DNA from: Flavobacterium shii
Lineage (GTDB): Bacteria > Bacteroidota > Bacteroidia > Flavobacteriales > Flavobacteriaceae
NCBI RefSeq assembly: GCF_025847235.1
Contig: NZ_JAOZEW010000005.1
Coordinates: 62,001-126,000 of the forward strand
Length of the DNA stretch: 64,000 nt
Direction of reading: 5' to 3'
Below the pieces are notes generated by a model that worked only from the letters and a program-made list of their open reading frames with translations, was not told the DNA's origin and did not search any database. The position numbers and the translations under genes were made by a program. Shown one piece after another: positions 6,783 to 15,218 of the stretch (its first letter is position 1; the number at the start of each line of letters is the position of its first letter).

Positions 6783-7841
6783 TTAATATCTGTATACAAA
6801 TGCATTAACATTCATTCCTGCACCAACGGATGCAAAAATCACAACATCGCCTTTGTTGATTTCGTGATTTTCTAATTTTCCTTGTATTAATAGGTCATAA
6901 AGTGTCGGTACAGTTGCTACACTGCTATTTCCTAAATCATGAATGCTCATTGGCATTATGTTTTCTGGAGGAGTTTTGGAATATAATTTATAAAAACGAT
7001 GGATAATTGCTTCGTCCATTTTTTCATTGGCTTGATGAATAAGGATTTTCTTTACATCATCAATTGCAATTCCGCTTTTGTCTAAACAGCTTTTCATGGC
7101 AGCAGGAACTTGGCTTAAAGCAAATTCATATATTTTACGACCATACATTTTTATGTATTTAGTATCTGGATCTGAATCGGGTTTGTATGATTTTCCGAAG
7201 TATAAATAGCCAGCTTCTTCATTTGCAAAAGTAGCACTTTCGTAAGATAGTAATCCTGTTTCATCATCTGAAGCTTCGATTACAGATGCTCCAGCTCCAT
7301 CAGAATATATCATGGAATCTCTGTCATGATCATCAACAACTCTGGAAAGTGTTTCGGCACCAATAACTAAACAACGTTTTGCCATTCCCGATTTGATAAA
7401 TGCATTTGCTTGTAGCACGCCTTCTATCCATCCAGGGCAACCAAAAAGTATGTCATAAGCGACACATTTTGGATTCTTAATGCCTAATTTGTTTTTTACA
7501 CGTGTTGCTAAACTCGGAAGTATATCTGATTGTGTTGTACCATATTTTACATCACCAAAGTTATGTGCGAAAATAATATAATCCAGAGTTTCCGGATCGA
7601 TTTTAGAATTTTCGATTGCTCTTTGTGCTGCAAAATAGGCTAAATCGGAAGAAGTATATTGATCTTCGGCATACCGTCTATTTTCAATTCCAGTTATACT
7701 TTTAAACTTATTAATGACAACCTCGTTTGGGTATCCAAATGGAGTTCCGTCTTCATTTAAAAATACATGTTCGCTAAAATCTGTATTCCTTATTTCTTTC
7801 TGTGGAATATAGCTTCCTATTCCCGTTATTTTTATTTTCAT
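6783..7841 (-). CDS. 3-oxoacyl-ACP synthase III family protein (FabH-like)
   Basis: A 352-residue thiolase-fold condensing enzyme. The KAS III catalytic triad is intact: Cys135 in ILFGCPGW, His268 in LIHQANEK and Asn304 in DLGNSSVATV. FabH condenses an acyl-CoA primer with malonyl-ACP to start fatty-acid chains. This protein is somewhat longer than canonical FabH (about 320 residues), with an extra N-terminal segment near residues 25-45, so it may be a paralogue using an unusual primer rather than the housekeeping FabH. It stands alone between terminators, with no fab or acp genes nearby. About 260 bp of AT-rich DNA upstream hold no recognised promoter. Confidence 0.82.
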   Translation of the reverse strand: MKIKITGIGSYIPQKEIRNTDFSEHVFLNEDGTPFGYPNEVVINKFKSITGIENRRYAEDQYTSSDLAYFAAQRAIENSKIDPETLDYIIFAHNFGDVKYGTTQSDILPSLATRVKNKLGIKNPKCVAYDILFGCPGWIEGVLQANAFIKSGMAKRCLVIGAETLSRVVDDHDRDSMIYSDGAGASVIEASDDETGLLSYESATFANEEAGYLYFGKSYKPDSDPDTKYIKMYGRKIYEFALSQVPAAMKSCLDKSGIAIDDVKKILIHQANEKMDEAIIHRFYKLYSKTPPENIMPMSIHDLGNSSVATVPTLYDLLIQGKLENHEINKGDVVIFASVGAGMNVNAFVYRY

Positions 7842-8049
7842 GACTCAGTTTTCCAAAAAAATTTAGGCTAATTTAGAAATAAAATAATAATTACAGCTAT
7901 AATATTTACTATGCATGCATATAATTATAAAATAATATGCGTTTGCTTTAAAAAACTGATTATATTTCAATGAATATCTTTTATTGTTGGTTTTTTAACA
8001 GAGTAAATTACTGCTGCTTTATTTTTTATTTTTAAATTATTTGATTTAT

Positions 8050-8083
8050 ATAAAAAAAATGCCCCGATTAATCGAGGCATTTG
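8050..8083 (-). terminator. Intrinsic terminator of gcvP
   Basis: AAATGCCCCGATT (8057-8069) and AATCGAGGCATTT (8070-8082) form a near-perfect palindrome. On the minus strand it follows the gcvP stop by about 20 bases and runs directly into eight T, the hallmark of a strong rho-independent terminator. Confidence 0.9.
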
Positions 8084-8101
8084 TAAGAATAATTTTTGTT
8101 T

Positions 8102-10951
8102 TTACTCTTCCATGTAGGCTTCAATAGGGGCACAACTACAAACTAAATTTCTATCTCCAAAAGCATCATCGGCTCTGCGTACAGTTGGCCAGAATTTGTT
8201 CTCGGCAATATAATCTAATGGGAAAGCTGCTTGCTCTCTTGTGTATGGGAAATCCCAAACATCGGTAGTAAGCATTGCCAATGTATGTGGTGAATTTTTT
8301 AAGACATTGTTTTTGTCTTCGATAGTCGAAGCTTCTATTTCGTTACGAATAGAAATCATTGCATCACAAAAACGGTCTAATTCTTCTAAGTTTTCACTTT
8401 CTGTAGGTTCAATCATTAATGTTCCTGCAACTGGGAAAGAAACTGTTGGAGCATGGAAACCATAGTCCATTAAACGTTTTGCGATATCTGTAACTTCGAT
8501 TCCTTTTTGTTTAAAAGGACGACATTCCAGGATCATTTCGTGAGCTGCACGACCCATTTCTCCAGAATATAAAGTATCGTAATGACCGCTTAATTTTTCT
8601 TTGATATAGTTGGCATTTAAAATCGCATGTTCTGTTGCTTGTTTTAAACCATCGGCTCCTAACATCGAGATGTATCCGTAAGAGATTAAACAAACTAATG
8701 CTGAACCCCATGGAGCTGCAGAAATAGCTGTAATTGCATGATCTCCTCCTGTTGCTATAACTGGGTTTCCTGGTAAAAATGGGACTAGTTGTGGCGCAAC
8801 GCAAATTGGTCCAACTCCTGGTCCACCACCACCGTGAGGGATTGCAAATGTTTTGTGTAGGTTTAAGTGACAAACGTCGGCTCCAATTGTAGCTGGATTT
8901 GTTAATCCTACCTGAGCATTCATATTTGCACCATCCATATAAACTTGACCACCGTTATCGTGGATCAATTGTGTGATTTCTTTAATTGCACTTTCATAAA
9001 CTCCATGAGTAGATGGGTAAGTTACCATTAAACAAGAAAGGTTGTCTTTATGCAAGATTGCTTTTTCACGTAAATCTTCTACGTCGATGTTTCCATTCTC
9101 TAATGTTTTTGTAACAATAACTTTCATTCCAGCCATTGCAGCAGATGCAGGATTTGTTCCGTGTGCCGATGATGGAATTAAAGCAATGTTTCTGTGGTGA
9201 TCACCTTTGGATTGGTGGTATGCACGAATAACCATAAGTCCTGCATATTCTCCTTGTGCACCAGAGTTTGGTTGCAAAGTTGTTCCTGCAAAACCTGTGA
9301 TAACATTTAATTGTTGTTCTAGTTTTTTCAACATTTCCTGATATCCTTGTGCTTGATCAAGCGGAGCAAAAGGGTGAATGTTGTTCCATTGTGGGCTGCT
9401 TAAAGGTAACATTTCTGAAGCTGCATTCAGTTTCATCGTACAAGAACCTAGCGAAATCATCGAGTGATTTAAAGCTAAATCTTTACGTTCTAACATTTTG
9501 ATGTAACGCATCAAAGCTGTTTCAGAATGGTATTTATTGAAAACATCATGCTCTAAAAATGATGATGTTCTTTTTAAATGCTCTGGGAAATGATTTGTAT
9601 TTGTTAAGCTATCGATTGTTGTAGCTTGTTGATTTGTAGCTGTAGCAAAAACAGAAATGATTTCGTTTACTTCGGCAACACTTACAGTTTCATTTAATGA
9701 AATAGAAATTGTGTTATCGTCGATGTAGTAAAAGTTAATTTCGTTTTGTTCTGCAATTGTGCGTACTTTTTTAGCATCGGCTTTAATGACGATTGTATCA
9801 AAGAATGCAGTATTAGTTTGCTTTACACCTAATTTTTTTAATTCGATTGCAAGTGTTGCAGTTGCAGCATGAACTTTATCGGCAATGTATTGTAATCCTT
9901 TTGGTCCGTGATATACTGCATACATTCCTGCCATTACAGATAATAAAACCTGTGCTGTACAGATGTTTGAAGTTGCTTTATCACGTTTTATATGTTGCTC
10001 ACGTGTTTGTAATGCCATACGTAAAGCGCGGTTTCCGTTGGTATCGATTGTAACACCAATGATACGTCCTGGCATGCTTCGTTTGTATTCGTCTTTTGTT
10101 GCAAAATAAGCAGCGTGCGGTCCACCGTATCCTAACGGAATACCAAAACGTTGTGTAGTTCCTACAACAACAGCAGCTCCCATTTCTCCCGGAGGAGTTA
10201 ATTTGGCCAAACTCAAAATATCTGCTGCAACAGCAACTTTAATTTCGTTTTCTTTTGCTTTAGCGATAAATGCTGCATAATCATGAACTTGTCCGTATTT
10301 TCCAGGATATTGAAGGATTGCTCCAAAATATGCTGTTGAAAAATCGAATGTTTCGTGATTTCCTATAACGAGTTCAACTCCGATAGGTGTTGCACGAGTT
10401 TGTAAAACAGATAATGTTTGTGGTAAAATTTCTTCGGAAACGAAAAACTTATTGATTTCGTTTTTCTTTTGGTCTCTTGATCTTACATCAAATAAAAGTG
10501 CCATTGCCTCAGCAGCAGCAGTTGCTTCATCTAATAAAGATGCATTGGCAATCTCCATTCCGGTTAATTCTATAACTGTAGTTTGGAAATTAAGAATTGC
10601 CTCTAAACGACCTTGAGCAATTTCGGCTTGGTAAGGTGTATAAGCAGTATACCATCCTGGATTTTCAAAAACATTCCTTTGAACAACGGCTGGAACGATA
10701 GCTTGGTTATATCCTAAACCAATATATGATTTAAAAACCTTATTTTTATTTCCTAATTGATGTATGTGATTCGAAAACTCATATTCTGTCATTGCAGGGT
10801 CTAAGTTTAGCGGTGCTTTTAAACGAATATCATCTGGAAGCGTTTCATAAACGAGTTGTTCAATAGATTCAACCCCAATTGTTTTCAACATTTGTTGATG
10901 GTCAGTTTCTCTTGGGCCAATGTGTCTTAAAGCAAAAGCATCTGTTTTCAT
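8102..10951 (-). CDS. gcvP: Glycine dehydrogenase (decarboxylating), P-protein of the glycine cleavage system
   Basis: The 949-residue single-chain P-protein decarboxylates glycine and transfers the aminomethyl group to the lipoyl H-protein. The N-terminus FALRHIGP is the family hallmark. The pyridoxal-phosphate lysine is Lys700 in HLNLHKTFAIPHGGGGPG, with the glycine-rich loop right after it. Full length matches the fused alpha2-type enzyme rather than the split gcvPA/gcvPB form. The T-protein, H-protein and lipoamide dehydrogenase genes are not in the window, so gcvP is transcribed alone, from a probable -7 element at 10983-10990 to the terminator at 8050-8083. Confidence 0.98.
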   Translation of the reverse strand: MKTDAFALRHIGPRETDHQQMLKTIGVESIEQLVYETLPDDIRLKAPLNLDPAMTEYEFSNHIHQLGNKNKVFKSYIGLGYNQAIVPAVVQRNVFENPGWYTAYTPYQAEIAQGRLEAILNFQTTVIELTGMEIANASLLDEATAAAEAMALLFDVRSRDQKKNEINKFFVSEEILPQTLSVLQTRATPIGVELVIGNHETFDFSTAYFGAILQYPGKYGQVHDYAAFIAKAKENEIKVAVAADILSLAKLTPPGEMGAAVVVGTTQRFGIPLGYGGPHAAYFATKDEYKRSMPGRIIGVTIDTNGNRALRMALQTREQHIKRDKATSNICTAQVLLSVMAGMYAVYHGPKGLQYIADKVHAATATLAIELKKLGVKQTNTAFFDTIVIKADAKKVRTIAEQNEINFYYIDDNTISISLNETVSVAEVNEIISVFATATNQQATTIDSLTNTNHFPEHLKRTSSFLEHDVFNKYHSETALMRYIKMLERKDLALNHSMISLGSCTMKLNAASEMLPLSSPQWNNIHPFAPLDQAQGYQEMLKKLEQQLNVITGFAGTTLQPNSGAQGEYAGLMVIRAYHQSKGDHHRNIALIPSSAHGTNPASAAMAGMKVIVTKTLENGNIDVEDLREKAILHKDNLSCLMVTYPSTHGVYESAIKEITQLIHDNGGQVYMDGANMNAQVGLTNPATIGADVCHLNLHKTFAIPHGGGGPGVGPICVAPQLVPFLPGNPVIATGGDHAITAISAAPWGSALVCLISYGYISMLGADGLKQATEHAILNANYIKEKLSGHYDTLYSGEMGRAAHEMILECRPFKQKGIEVTDIAKRLMDYGFHAPTVSFPVAGTLMIEPTESENLEELDRFCDAMISIRNEIEASTIEDKNNVLKNSPHTLAMLTTDVWDFPYTREQAAFPLDYIAENKFWPTVRRADDAFGDRNLVCSCAPIEAYMEE

Positions 10952-10982
10952 AAAGTAGTTAAAGTGTTGTTTTTTTGTGATG

Positions 10983-10990
10983 CAAAATTA
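10983..10990 (-). promoter_or_regulatory. -7 promoter element of gcvP
   Basis: On the minus strand this reads TAATTTTG, a match to TAnnTTTG, 31 bases before the gcvP ATG. No TTG at the usual -33 distance was found. No glycine riboswitch-like structure was recognised in the short leader. Confidence 0.5.
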
Positions 10991-11054
10991 AGTATTATTA
11001 ATAATTTAATAGCTATTTATTGCTGCATTTTTTATCAAATTTACAAGTAAAGGG

Positions 11055-11082
11055 TTGATTTCTTATTAATTGATTAGTTTTG
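11055..11082 (+). promoter_or_regulatory. Promoter of the UbiA-like gene, predicted leaderless start
   Basis: TTG at 11055-11057, 17 bases, then TAGTTTTG at 11075-11082 give a -33/-7 pair with accepted Bacteroidota spacing. The last G is five bases before the ATG at 11087, so the mRNA should start at or next to the initiation codon. Confidence 0.6.
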
Positions 11083-11086
11083 TTAT

Positions 11087-11902
11087 ATGAGGGTAATTAC
11101 ACAGGTATTTAATTTTTATCTTAATAGTAGTATTCACGTGGCTTTGTCATGTTATGCTTTGGTACGTTTAACGTTTCATATGTTTGGTATTGAGTATGAT
11201 GAATCGATGGCTTTGTTTGTGTTTTTTGGAACAATTGTAGGATATAATTTTGTAAAATACGATGCTTTGGTCCGGGTAAAGAGAGTGCCAATAGGAAACC
11301 AATTAAAAATTATTGCAATTTTTAGTTTTTTTTCTCTTTTATTGGTTGGATATTATTTTTTTCAATTACAGCGAATAACTCAAATTGTTTCGGTAGGAAT
11401 TTTTGCCATTACAGCACTTTATACGCTTCCTTTTTTTCCGAATAGAAAAAATGCTCGAAATTGGGCTGGAGTCAAAATATATATAGTTTCACTTTGTTGG
11501 GTTGGAGCCACTTTGGTTTTACCATTAATAAATGCTGAAATTGCCTTTACTTCCGATTTTTATTTAAAATGTGTACAGCGTTTTATTTTGGTTTTTGCGC
11601 TGATTTTAATTTTTGAGATTATTGATCTTGCAAATGACGATCCGCATTTGCAAACTGTTCCTCAGCAAATAGGAGTAAAGCGTACTAAGATTTTAGGGTT
11701 ATCGCTTTTAATTCCGTTTTACTTTCTTGAGTTTTTAAGATTGGCTCTCGACAAAAATCAATTGATAATTAATTTAATTATGGTTCTTGTGTTGTCCCTT
11801 TTTATTGTTTTTGCAAATGAAAAACGACCTAAATATTATACTTCTTTCTGGGTTGAAAGTATTCCGATTTTCTGGTGGCTCATGGTTGTGTTTTGTGGAT
11901 GA
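11087..11902 (+). CDS. Polytopic membrane protein, degenerate UbiA-like
   Basis: A 271-residue protein with eight or so hydrophobic helices. Two spots resemble the aspartate-rich motifs of UbiA prenyltransferases: GYNFVKYDAL (about residues 52-61) where the family has NDxxD, and EIIDLANDD (about 176-184) followed by LQTVPQQIGVKRTKILG, like the DxxxD-plus-GxKxT end of UbiA. The first motif lacks most aspartates, so prenyl-diphosphate catalysis is doubtful. Similar proteins may be diverged or non-catalytic members. No partner gene is adjacent. The family assignment is inference by eye; a plain membrane protein of unknown function is the safe call. Confidence 0.6.
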   Translation: MRVITQVFNFYLNSSIHVALSCYALVRLTFHMFGIEYDESMALFVFFGTIVGYNFVKYDALVRVKRVPIGNQLKIIAIFSFFSLLLVGYYFFQLQRITQIVSVGIFAITALYTLPFFPNRKNARNWAGVKIYIVSLCWVGATLVLPLINAEIAFTSDFYLKCVQRFILVFALILIFEIIDLANDDPHLQTVPQQIGVKRTKILGLSLLIPFYFLEFLRLALDKNQLIINLIMVLVLSLFIVFANEKRPKYYTSFWVESIPIFWWLMVVFCG

Positions 11903-11946
11903 AAAATGGAGAAACGAGTTAGCCGTAATTTGTGAATATTTTGTTC

Positions 11947-12086
11947 AACACATAGAAACATAGATTTTAAGTGAGAATAAAGAGAGTAAAAAGAAATATA
12001 TTTCTTCCACACAGTTTTTGGTACAGTGTCGCTTTAATTAAGTGAAACGCCTTTTTGAGAATACAAATTCTATGTTCCTATGTGTT
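11947..12086. repeat. 140-bp MITE-like element with terminal inverted repeats
   Basis: AACACATAGAAACATAGA (11947-11964) and TCTATGTTCCTATGTGTT (12069-12086) are complementary at 17 of 18 positions. They enclose about 104 bp of non-coding DNA that includes a palindrome AAGAAATATATTTCTT (11991-12006). Size, inverted ends and lack of an ORF are what a non-autonomous mobile repeat would show. No clear target-site duplication is visible at the edges, so it may be old or of another kind. Confidence 0.55.
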
Positions 12087-12109
12087 AATTAATCTATATT
12101 TAAAGGTTG

Positions 12110-12146
12110 AAAACAAAAAAACCGATGTACGAACATCGGTTTTTTA
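12110..12146. terminator. Bidirectional terminator between convergent genes
   Basis: AACCGATGT (12120-12128), a four-base loop and ACATCGGTT (12133-12141), with an A-run on the left and a T-run on the right, form a symmetric terminator. It serves the DUF1090 gene on the minus strand and can also stop transcripts coming from the UbiA-like gene. Confidence 0.88.
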
Positions 12147-12158
12147 TAAATGAAATTT

Positions 12159-12557
12159 TCATTTCGTTTTTTGAGCAGCAAGAGCTTTATTTAATTCAGC
12201 TTTAGCTTCGTCTAATTTCTTTTTCTTCTTGTCGATTTTTTCTTTCGATTCTTGATTTTTAACCGCTTTGTTGTACTCATCGGTTCTTTCCTTAACTTCT
12301 TTTTGTTTTTCTTTTACTTTTTTGTCAAGGTCATTGGTAACTGTTTTTGTAGTGCAGTTCTTTTTAGTTTGTGCTATTGCTTCTTCAACTCCTTTAATCT
12401 GACTTTGATTACCAGCTTTTTTAGCGGCGACTAATTTTGTGTTTAGTTCACATAGTTTTCTTTCGCATCCTTTTAATTCTTTGCAATTACTTTGTGCAAA
12501 CCCGATAAAAGAAACTGCAAAAAATGCTACTGACAGAATTTTAGTTTTTAATGACAT
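12159..12557 (-). CDS. DUF1090-like periplasmic coiled-coil protein
   Basis: A 132-residue protein with a Sec signal peptide (cleavage likely after GFAQ, about residue 21). The mature N-terminus has three cysteines followed by LNTKLVAAKKAGNQSQIKGVEEAIAQTKKNC, which matches the layout of DUF1090 (YqjC-like) proteins: Cys, a helix, the AGN turn and a final Cys. The C-terminal half is highly charged (Lys/Glu rich) and should form a long coiled coil. The function of the family is unknown. The gene stands alone with its own terminator. Confidence 0.72.
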   Translation of the reverse strand: MSLKTKILSVAFFAVSFIGFAQSNCKELKGCERKLCELNTKLVAAKKAGNQSQIKGVEEAIAQTKKNCTTKTVTNDLDKKVKEKQKEVKERTDEYNKAVKNQESKEKIDKKKKKLDEAKAELNKALAAQKTK

Positions 12558-12627
12558 ATACTTTTTTTTAAGGTTGTTTTACTGATTATTTGTTATACAT
12601 AATAATTATAAAGGTAAGGAATTTACT

Positions 12628-13083
12628 TTAGTTATCTTTTTCAGATGCTTCTTTTAGGATTTTGTTTCTCTCTGAAAGGAATTTAATTAAATGTTTCTTT
12701 AAAAATAAAACATCAAATAATTTCCCTAAAATGCCAAATGGAGTTTCATATTGTAATTTATCTGTCATTATTGTAATTCCATTTTCTTCCTCAAAAAAAT
12801 GTTCGTGTTTGAATGAATTGAATTTTCCACTTTCCATTTCATCTACAAAATAGTCGTAATAATCCATTGCGGTAATTCGGCTTTTGTGTGTTAAGTAAAA
12901 CCCGAAGTGTTTTCCTCGCCACGTTACCGTTTCGTTATAATTTATTAATCCAGTTGTTACGCCAGCAATTGCAATTTCTTTTGTTTTGCTAACAGATTGT
13001 TGATGAACATCAATATCTCTAGAATTATCAAAGACGATTTGTTTTGGGGCTTTGATTTTTATTGTAAGATGAATCGTTGTCAT
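12628..13083 (-). CDS. SRPBCC (START-like) family protein
   Basis: A 151-residue protein with the SRPBCC layout. It has an N-terminal beta strand TIHLTIKIKAPKQIVFD, typical of the helix-grip fold start, and a central WRGKHFGF-LTHKSRIT segment. The region YFVDEMESGKFNSFKHEHFFEE corresponds to the family's F-D-x-M-x-x-G-x-F-x-x-x-x-H-x-H pattern, and a long C-terminal helix completes the fold. Members bind hydrophobic ligands or act as cyclases. It is the last gene of the minus-strand operon beginning at 15499, with 2 bp to the gene before it. Its pairing with a TIGR01777 protein suggests a shared pathway, whose substrate is not visible. Confidence 0.72.
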   Translation of the reverse strand: MTTIHLTIKIKAPKQIVFDNSRDIDVHQQSVSKTKEIAIAGVTTGLINYNETVTWRGKHFGFYLTHKSRITAMDYYDYFVDEMESGKFNSFKHEHFFEEENGITIMTDKLQYETPFGILGKLFDVLFLKKHLIKFLSERNKILKEASEKDN

Positions 13084-13085
13084 AA

Positions 13086-13487
13086 TTAGTCAGTGTTATT
13101 TTTAAAATTTAAATTAAAAAATAACCCAGTAATAATTGATGATATTGAATATGAAAAAGCGATAAAATACCATAAAGTCCCATCTATGAAGGCTGTAGTT
13201 ATAAAAACTCCAATTACTGGTATTGATATTAAAATGGTTTTTGAATATGGAATTGATGAAATTTCATTAGTAAGGTAGTTGTAAACGAAAGCATATATAA
13301 TATACGTTGGAATGGAAAAGATAAGACTGGCAATAAATACTATTGGAAATATTTCTAATAAACCAATTGCCTGACTGGGATAAAAAACAGGAATAAACGC
13401 AATTATTTGAGAGATAATTGGACCTAATATCAAGGTGAAAACCCAGTGTTTAAGCATATAACCCCAATCTGTATCTTGTATTTTCAT
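13086..13487 (-). CDS. Small integral membrane protein of unknown function
   Basis: A 133-residue protein with four predicted membrane helices (about residues 13-33, 43-70, 82-101 and 105-124). No signature motif was recognised. Its start overlaps the stop of the TIGR01777 gene by four bases (ATGA), and its stop is 2 bp from the SRPBCC gene, so it is translationally coupled in the middle of the operon. The context suggests a membrane component of the same process. Confidence 0.7.
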   Translation of the reverse strand: MKIQDTDWGYMLKHWVFTLILGPIISQIIAFIPVFYPSQAIGLLEIFPIVFIASLIFSIPTYIIYAFVYNYLTNEISSIPYSKTILISIPVIGVFITTAFIDGTLWYFIAFSYSISSIITGLFFNLNFKNNTD

Positions 13488-14395
13488 TTGCTGATTAAAT
13501 TTTCAAATGCGTTATTAATATCCCCAAACTTAAATTTAAATCCTTTTTCTAAAAGTTTTTTCGGAATCACGTTTCTGCTTTTTAAAACTAATTCGGGTTG
13601 TGTTCGAATAAAGAAAGCTCCTATTTTAAGAAGAACTGTATTGAGTGGAATTCCGAAAGGGAAACCAACAGCTCTTTGAAGTTTCTTCATAAAGTCGGCA
13701 TTACGAATCGGTTTAGGAGAAACCACATTAACAATCCCAATCATTTCTTTTTGGAGTATAAAATCTATTGCATTTGCAAAATCGTCTTCGTGAATCCAAC
13801 TAATAAATTGATTTCCTTTTCCTTGTTTTCCTCCGAATCCAATTTTGGCTAAGGTTTTAAGCGGAATTAAAGCGCCGCCTTTTTTTCCTAAAACTATCGA
13901 TGTTCTTAAAGCAGTTTTTAATGTATTTGGAGTTTCGGTTTTAAAGAATGCTTTTTCCCAAGATAGAGCCACATTTATAGAGAAATCATTCCCGATTTCG
14001 CCACTAGTTTCATCCATTTCTTTATCTAATGAAAATCTATAAATTGTAGATGTAGATGAGTTTAGCCAATGTTTGGGCGGAGTTTTACAATTTAAAACAG
14101 CTTTGTTTAAAACACGTGTACTTTCGATTCGAGAGAGCAAAATTTCTTTTTTATTTTCTTTGGTATAGCGACAATCAACTGACTTTCCTGCAAGATTTAT
14201 TAAAACCGTTGCGCCTTCAAGCTCATTTTCCCAACCAGAAAAAGTTTTTGCATTCCAGTTAACGTATTTAATTCCGTCGATGGTTTGTGATTTTCCTCGG
14301 GTCAGAATTACAATTTCTTCAAATTTATTTTTGAAATGATCTACTAAAACTTGTCCTAAAAAACCTGTTCCTGCTGCTATAATTAGTTTTTTCAT
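13484..14395 (-). CDS. TIGR01777-family NAD(P)-dependent epimerase-like oxidoreductase
   Basis: A 303-residue extended-SDR protein. It begins with the nucleotide-binding motif AAGTGFLG (about residues 7-14) and includes VLINLAGKSVDCRY near 84-97 and the family-specific QFISWIHEDDF near 201-211. These agree with the TIGR01777/YfcH group (about 300 residues), which replaces the usual SDR catalytic Tyr region by a distinct sequence. The reaction is not established for the family. It is in a tight operon with a membrane protein and an SRPBCC protein and lies 70 bp after the small membrane gene at 14465. A small hairpin in that gap (14440-14455) could modulate read-through. Confidence 0.85.
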   Translation of the reverse strand: MKKLIIAAGTGFLGQVLVDHFKNKFEEIVILTRGKSQTIDGIKYVNWNAKTFSGWENELEGATVLINLAGKSVDCRYTKENKKEILLSRIESTRVLNKAVLNCKTPPKHWLNSSTSTIYRFSLDKEMDETSGEIGNDFSINVALSWEKAFFKTETPNTLKTALRTSIVLGKKGGALIPLKTLAKIGFGGKQGKGNQFISWIHEDDFANAIDFILQKEMIGIVNVVSPKPIRNADFMKKLQRAVGFPFGIPLNTVLLKIGAFFIRTQPELVLKSRNVIPKKLLEKGFKFKFGDINNAFENLISK

Positions 14396-14464
14396 TTTTT
14401 GTTAAGTATTAAATCTAGTAGTCTTGAAGCCTCGGGATAAAACCTGTTTAGGTTTGGTTATCAA

Positions 14465-14851
14465 TTAAACTTTTAAAACTAATCTTTCTTCTAGTTGAGT
14501 TTCTTTAGCTTTTCTTTTTCCTCTAAAAAAGAAGTATAAGTTGAAGAATAACATTACACCAAGATAAATAGAAAAACCTCCAATTTTATAACTTAAATTT
14601 TCAATTAATTCCTGATAGCTGTCTCGGCTTAATTGCAATTCTAATATCATAAGGGCAAAGCCAATATTTAAAAGATAAAATCCTGTTTCGAAAAGTTTAT
14701 TAGTTGCTTCTGCAATATCTTCTCGACCTTTAAAAATGTCAAGCATAAAGATTTTACCGTTTTTGAAAAGCGTTTTAGAAACATAATAAGTAAGTAATAA
14801 AGCAACTGGTAAATAAATGCTGTAACCAATTAAGATTTTTGTAGTTTCCAT
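14465..14851 (-). CDS. Small membrane protein, paralogue of the next upstream gene
   Basis: A 128-residue protein with three or four hydrophobic segments (about 7-27, 56-75 and 85-108). Residues 9-72 align with the protein encoded at 14871-15218: both share GY-IYL near the start, KNG-I around residue 31 and the motif FYLLNIGFALM or YYLLNIGYCAM. The two are therefore products of a tandem duplication. No known family was recognised. The genes are 19 bp apart and share the operon controlled from 15517-15540. Confidence 0.7.
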   Translation of the reverse strand: METTKILIGYSIYLPVALLLTYYVSKTLFKNGKIFMLDIFKGREDIAEATNKLFETGFYLLNIGFALMILELQLSRDSYQELIENLSYKIGGFSIYLGVMLFFNLYFFFRGKRKAKETQLEERLVLKV

Positions 14852-14870
14852 GATATTTAATTTTAAGATG

Positions 14871-15218
14871 TTATTTAATTAATTTTTGAACGTATTTGGT
14901 TAGTATAATTATGTTGAGATAATGCAATATTGAAATGATGAAAATTATAATAGCAGTTCTAATTCCGATTGTTTCTATAAGTTGAGTTGATGATATGATT
15001 TTTTGCCAGGAAATTAAAGTCATAGCGCAATAGCCAATGTTTAAAAGATAATAGCCTAAAAGCAAAACCTGATTGATTCTTTGACATAAATCAATGTGAT
15101 TTGGAATAAGTTCTGCGACATAAATGTTTCCGTTTTTATAGCAGATTTTGCCAACTTTCAGAATGATGAAAATCGTAATGCTGAGGTAGATAAAATACCC
15201 AATAATATTGAGATTCAT
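14871..15218 (-). CDS. Small membrane protein, paralogue of the gene at 14465
   Basis: A 115-residue membrane protein. I place the start at the ATG at 15218, which overlaps the stop of the preceding gene in an ATGA (15215-15218). An upstream in-frame ATG at 15290 would add 24 residues but would lie deep inside the neighbouring gene. From 15218 the product (MNLNIIGYFIYL) lines up with its paralogue. It has the shared KNGNIYVAE and YYLLNIGYCAM motifs and about three membrane segments. Function unknown. Confidence 0.72.
   Translation of the reverse strand: MNLNIIGYFIYLSITIFIILKVGKICYKNGNIYVAELIPNHIDLCQRINQVLLLGYYLLNIGYCAMTLISWQKIISSTQLIETIGIRTAIIIFIISILHYLNIIILTKYVQKLIK

Noticed and set aside
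7911..7920. ATGCATGCAT palindrome upstream of the KAS III gene as an operator
   Set aside because: It is short and simple, there is no second copy nearby, and no promoter was found around it.
8511..8873. Open frame of 120 codons on the minus strand inside gcvP
   Set aside because: It overlaps the P-protein in another frame, has atypical composition (Arg, Ser and Trp rich) and no recognisable motif; it is a shadow of gcvP.
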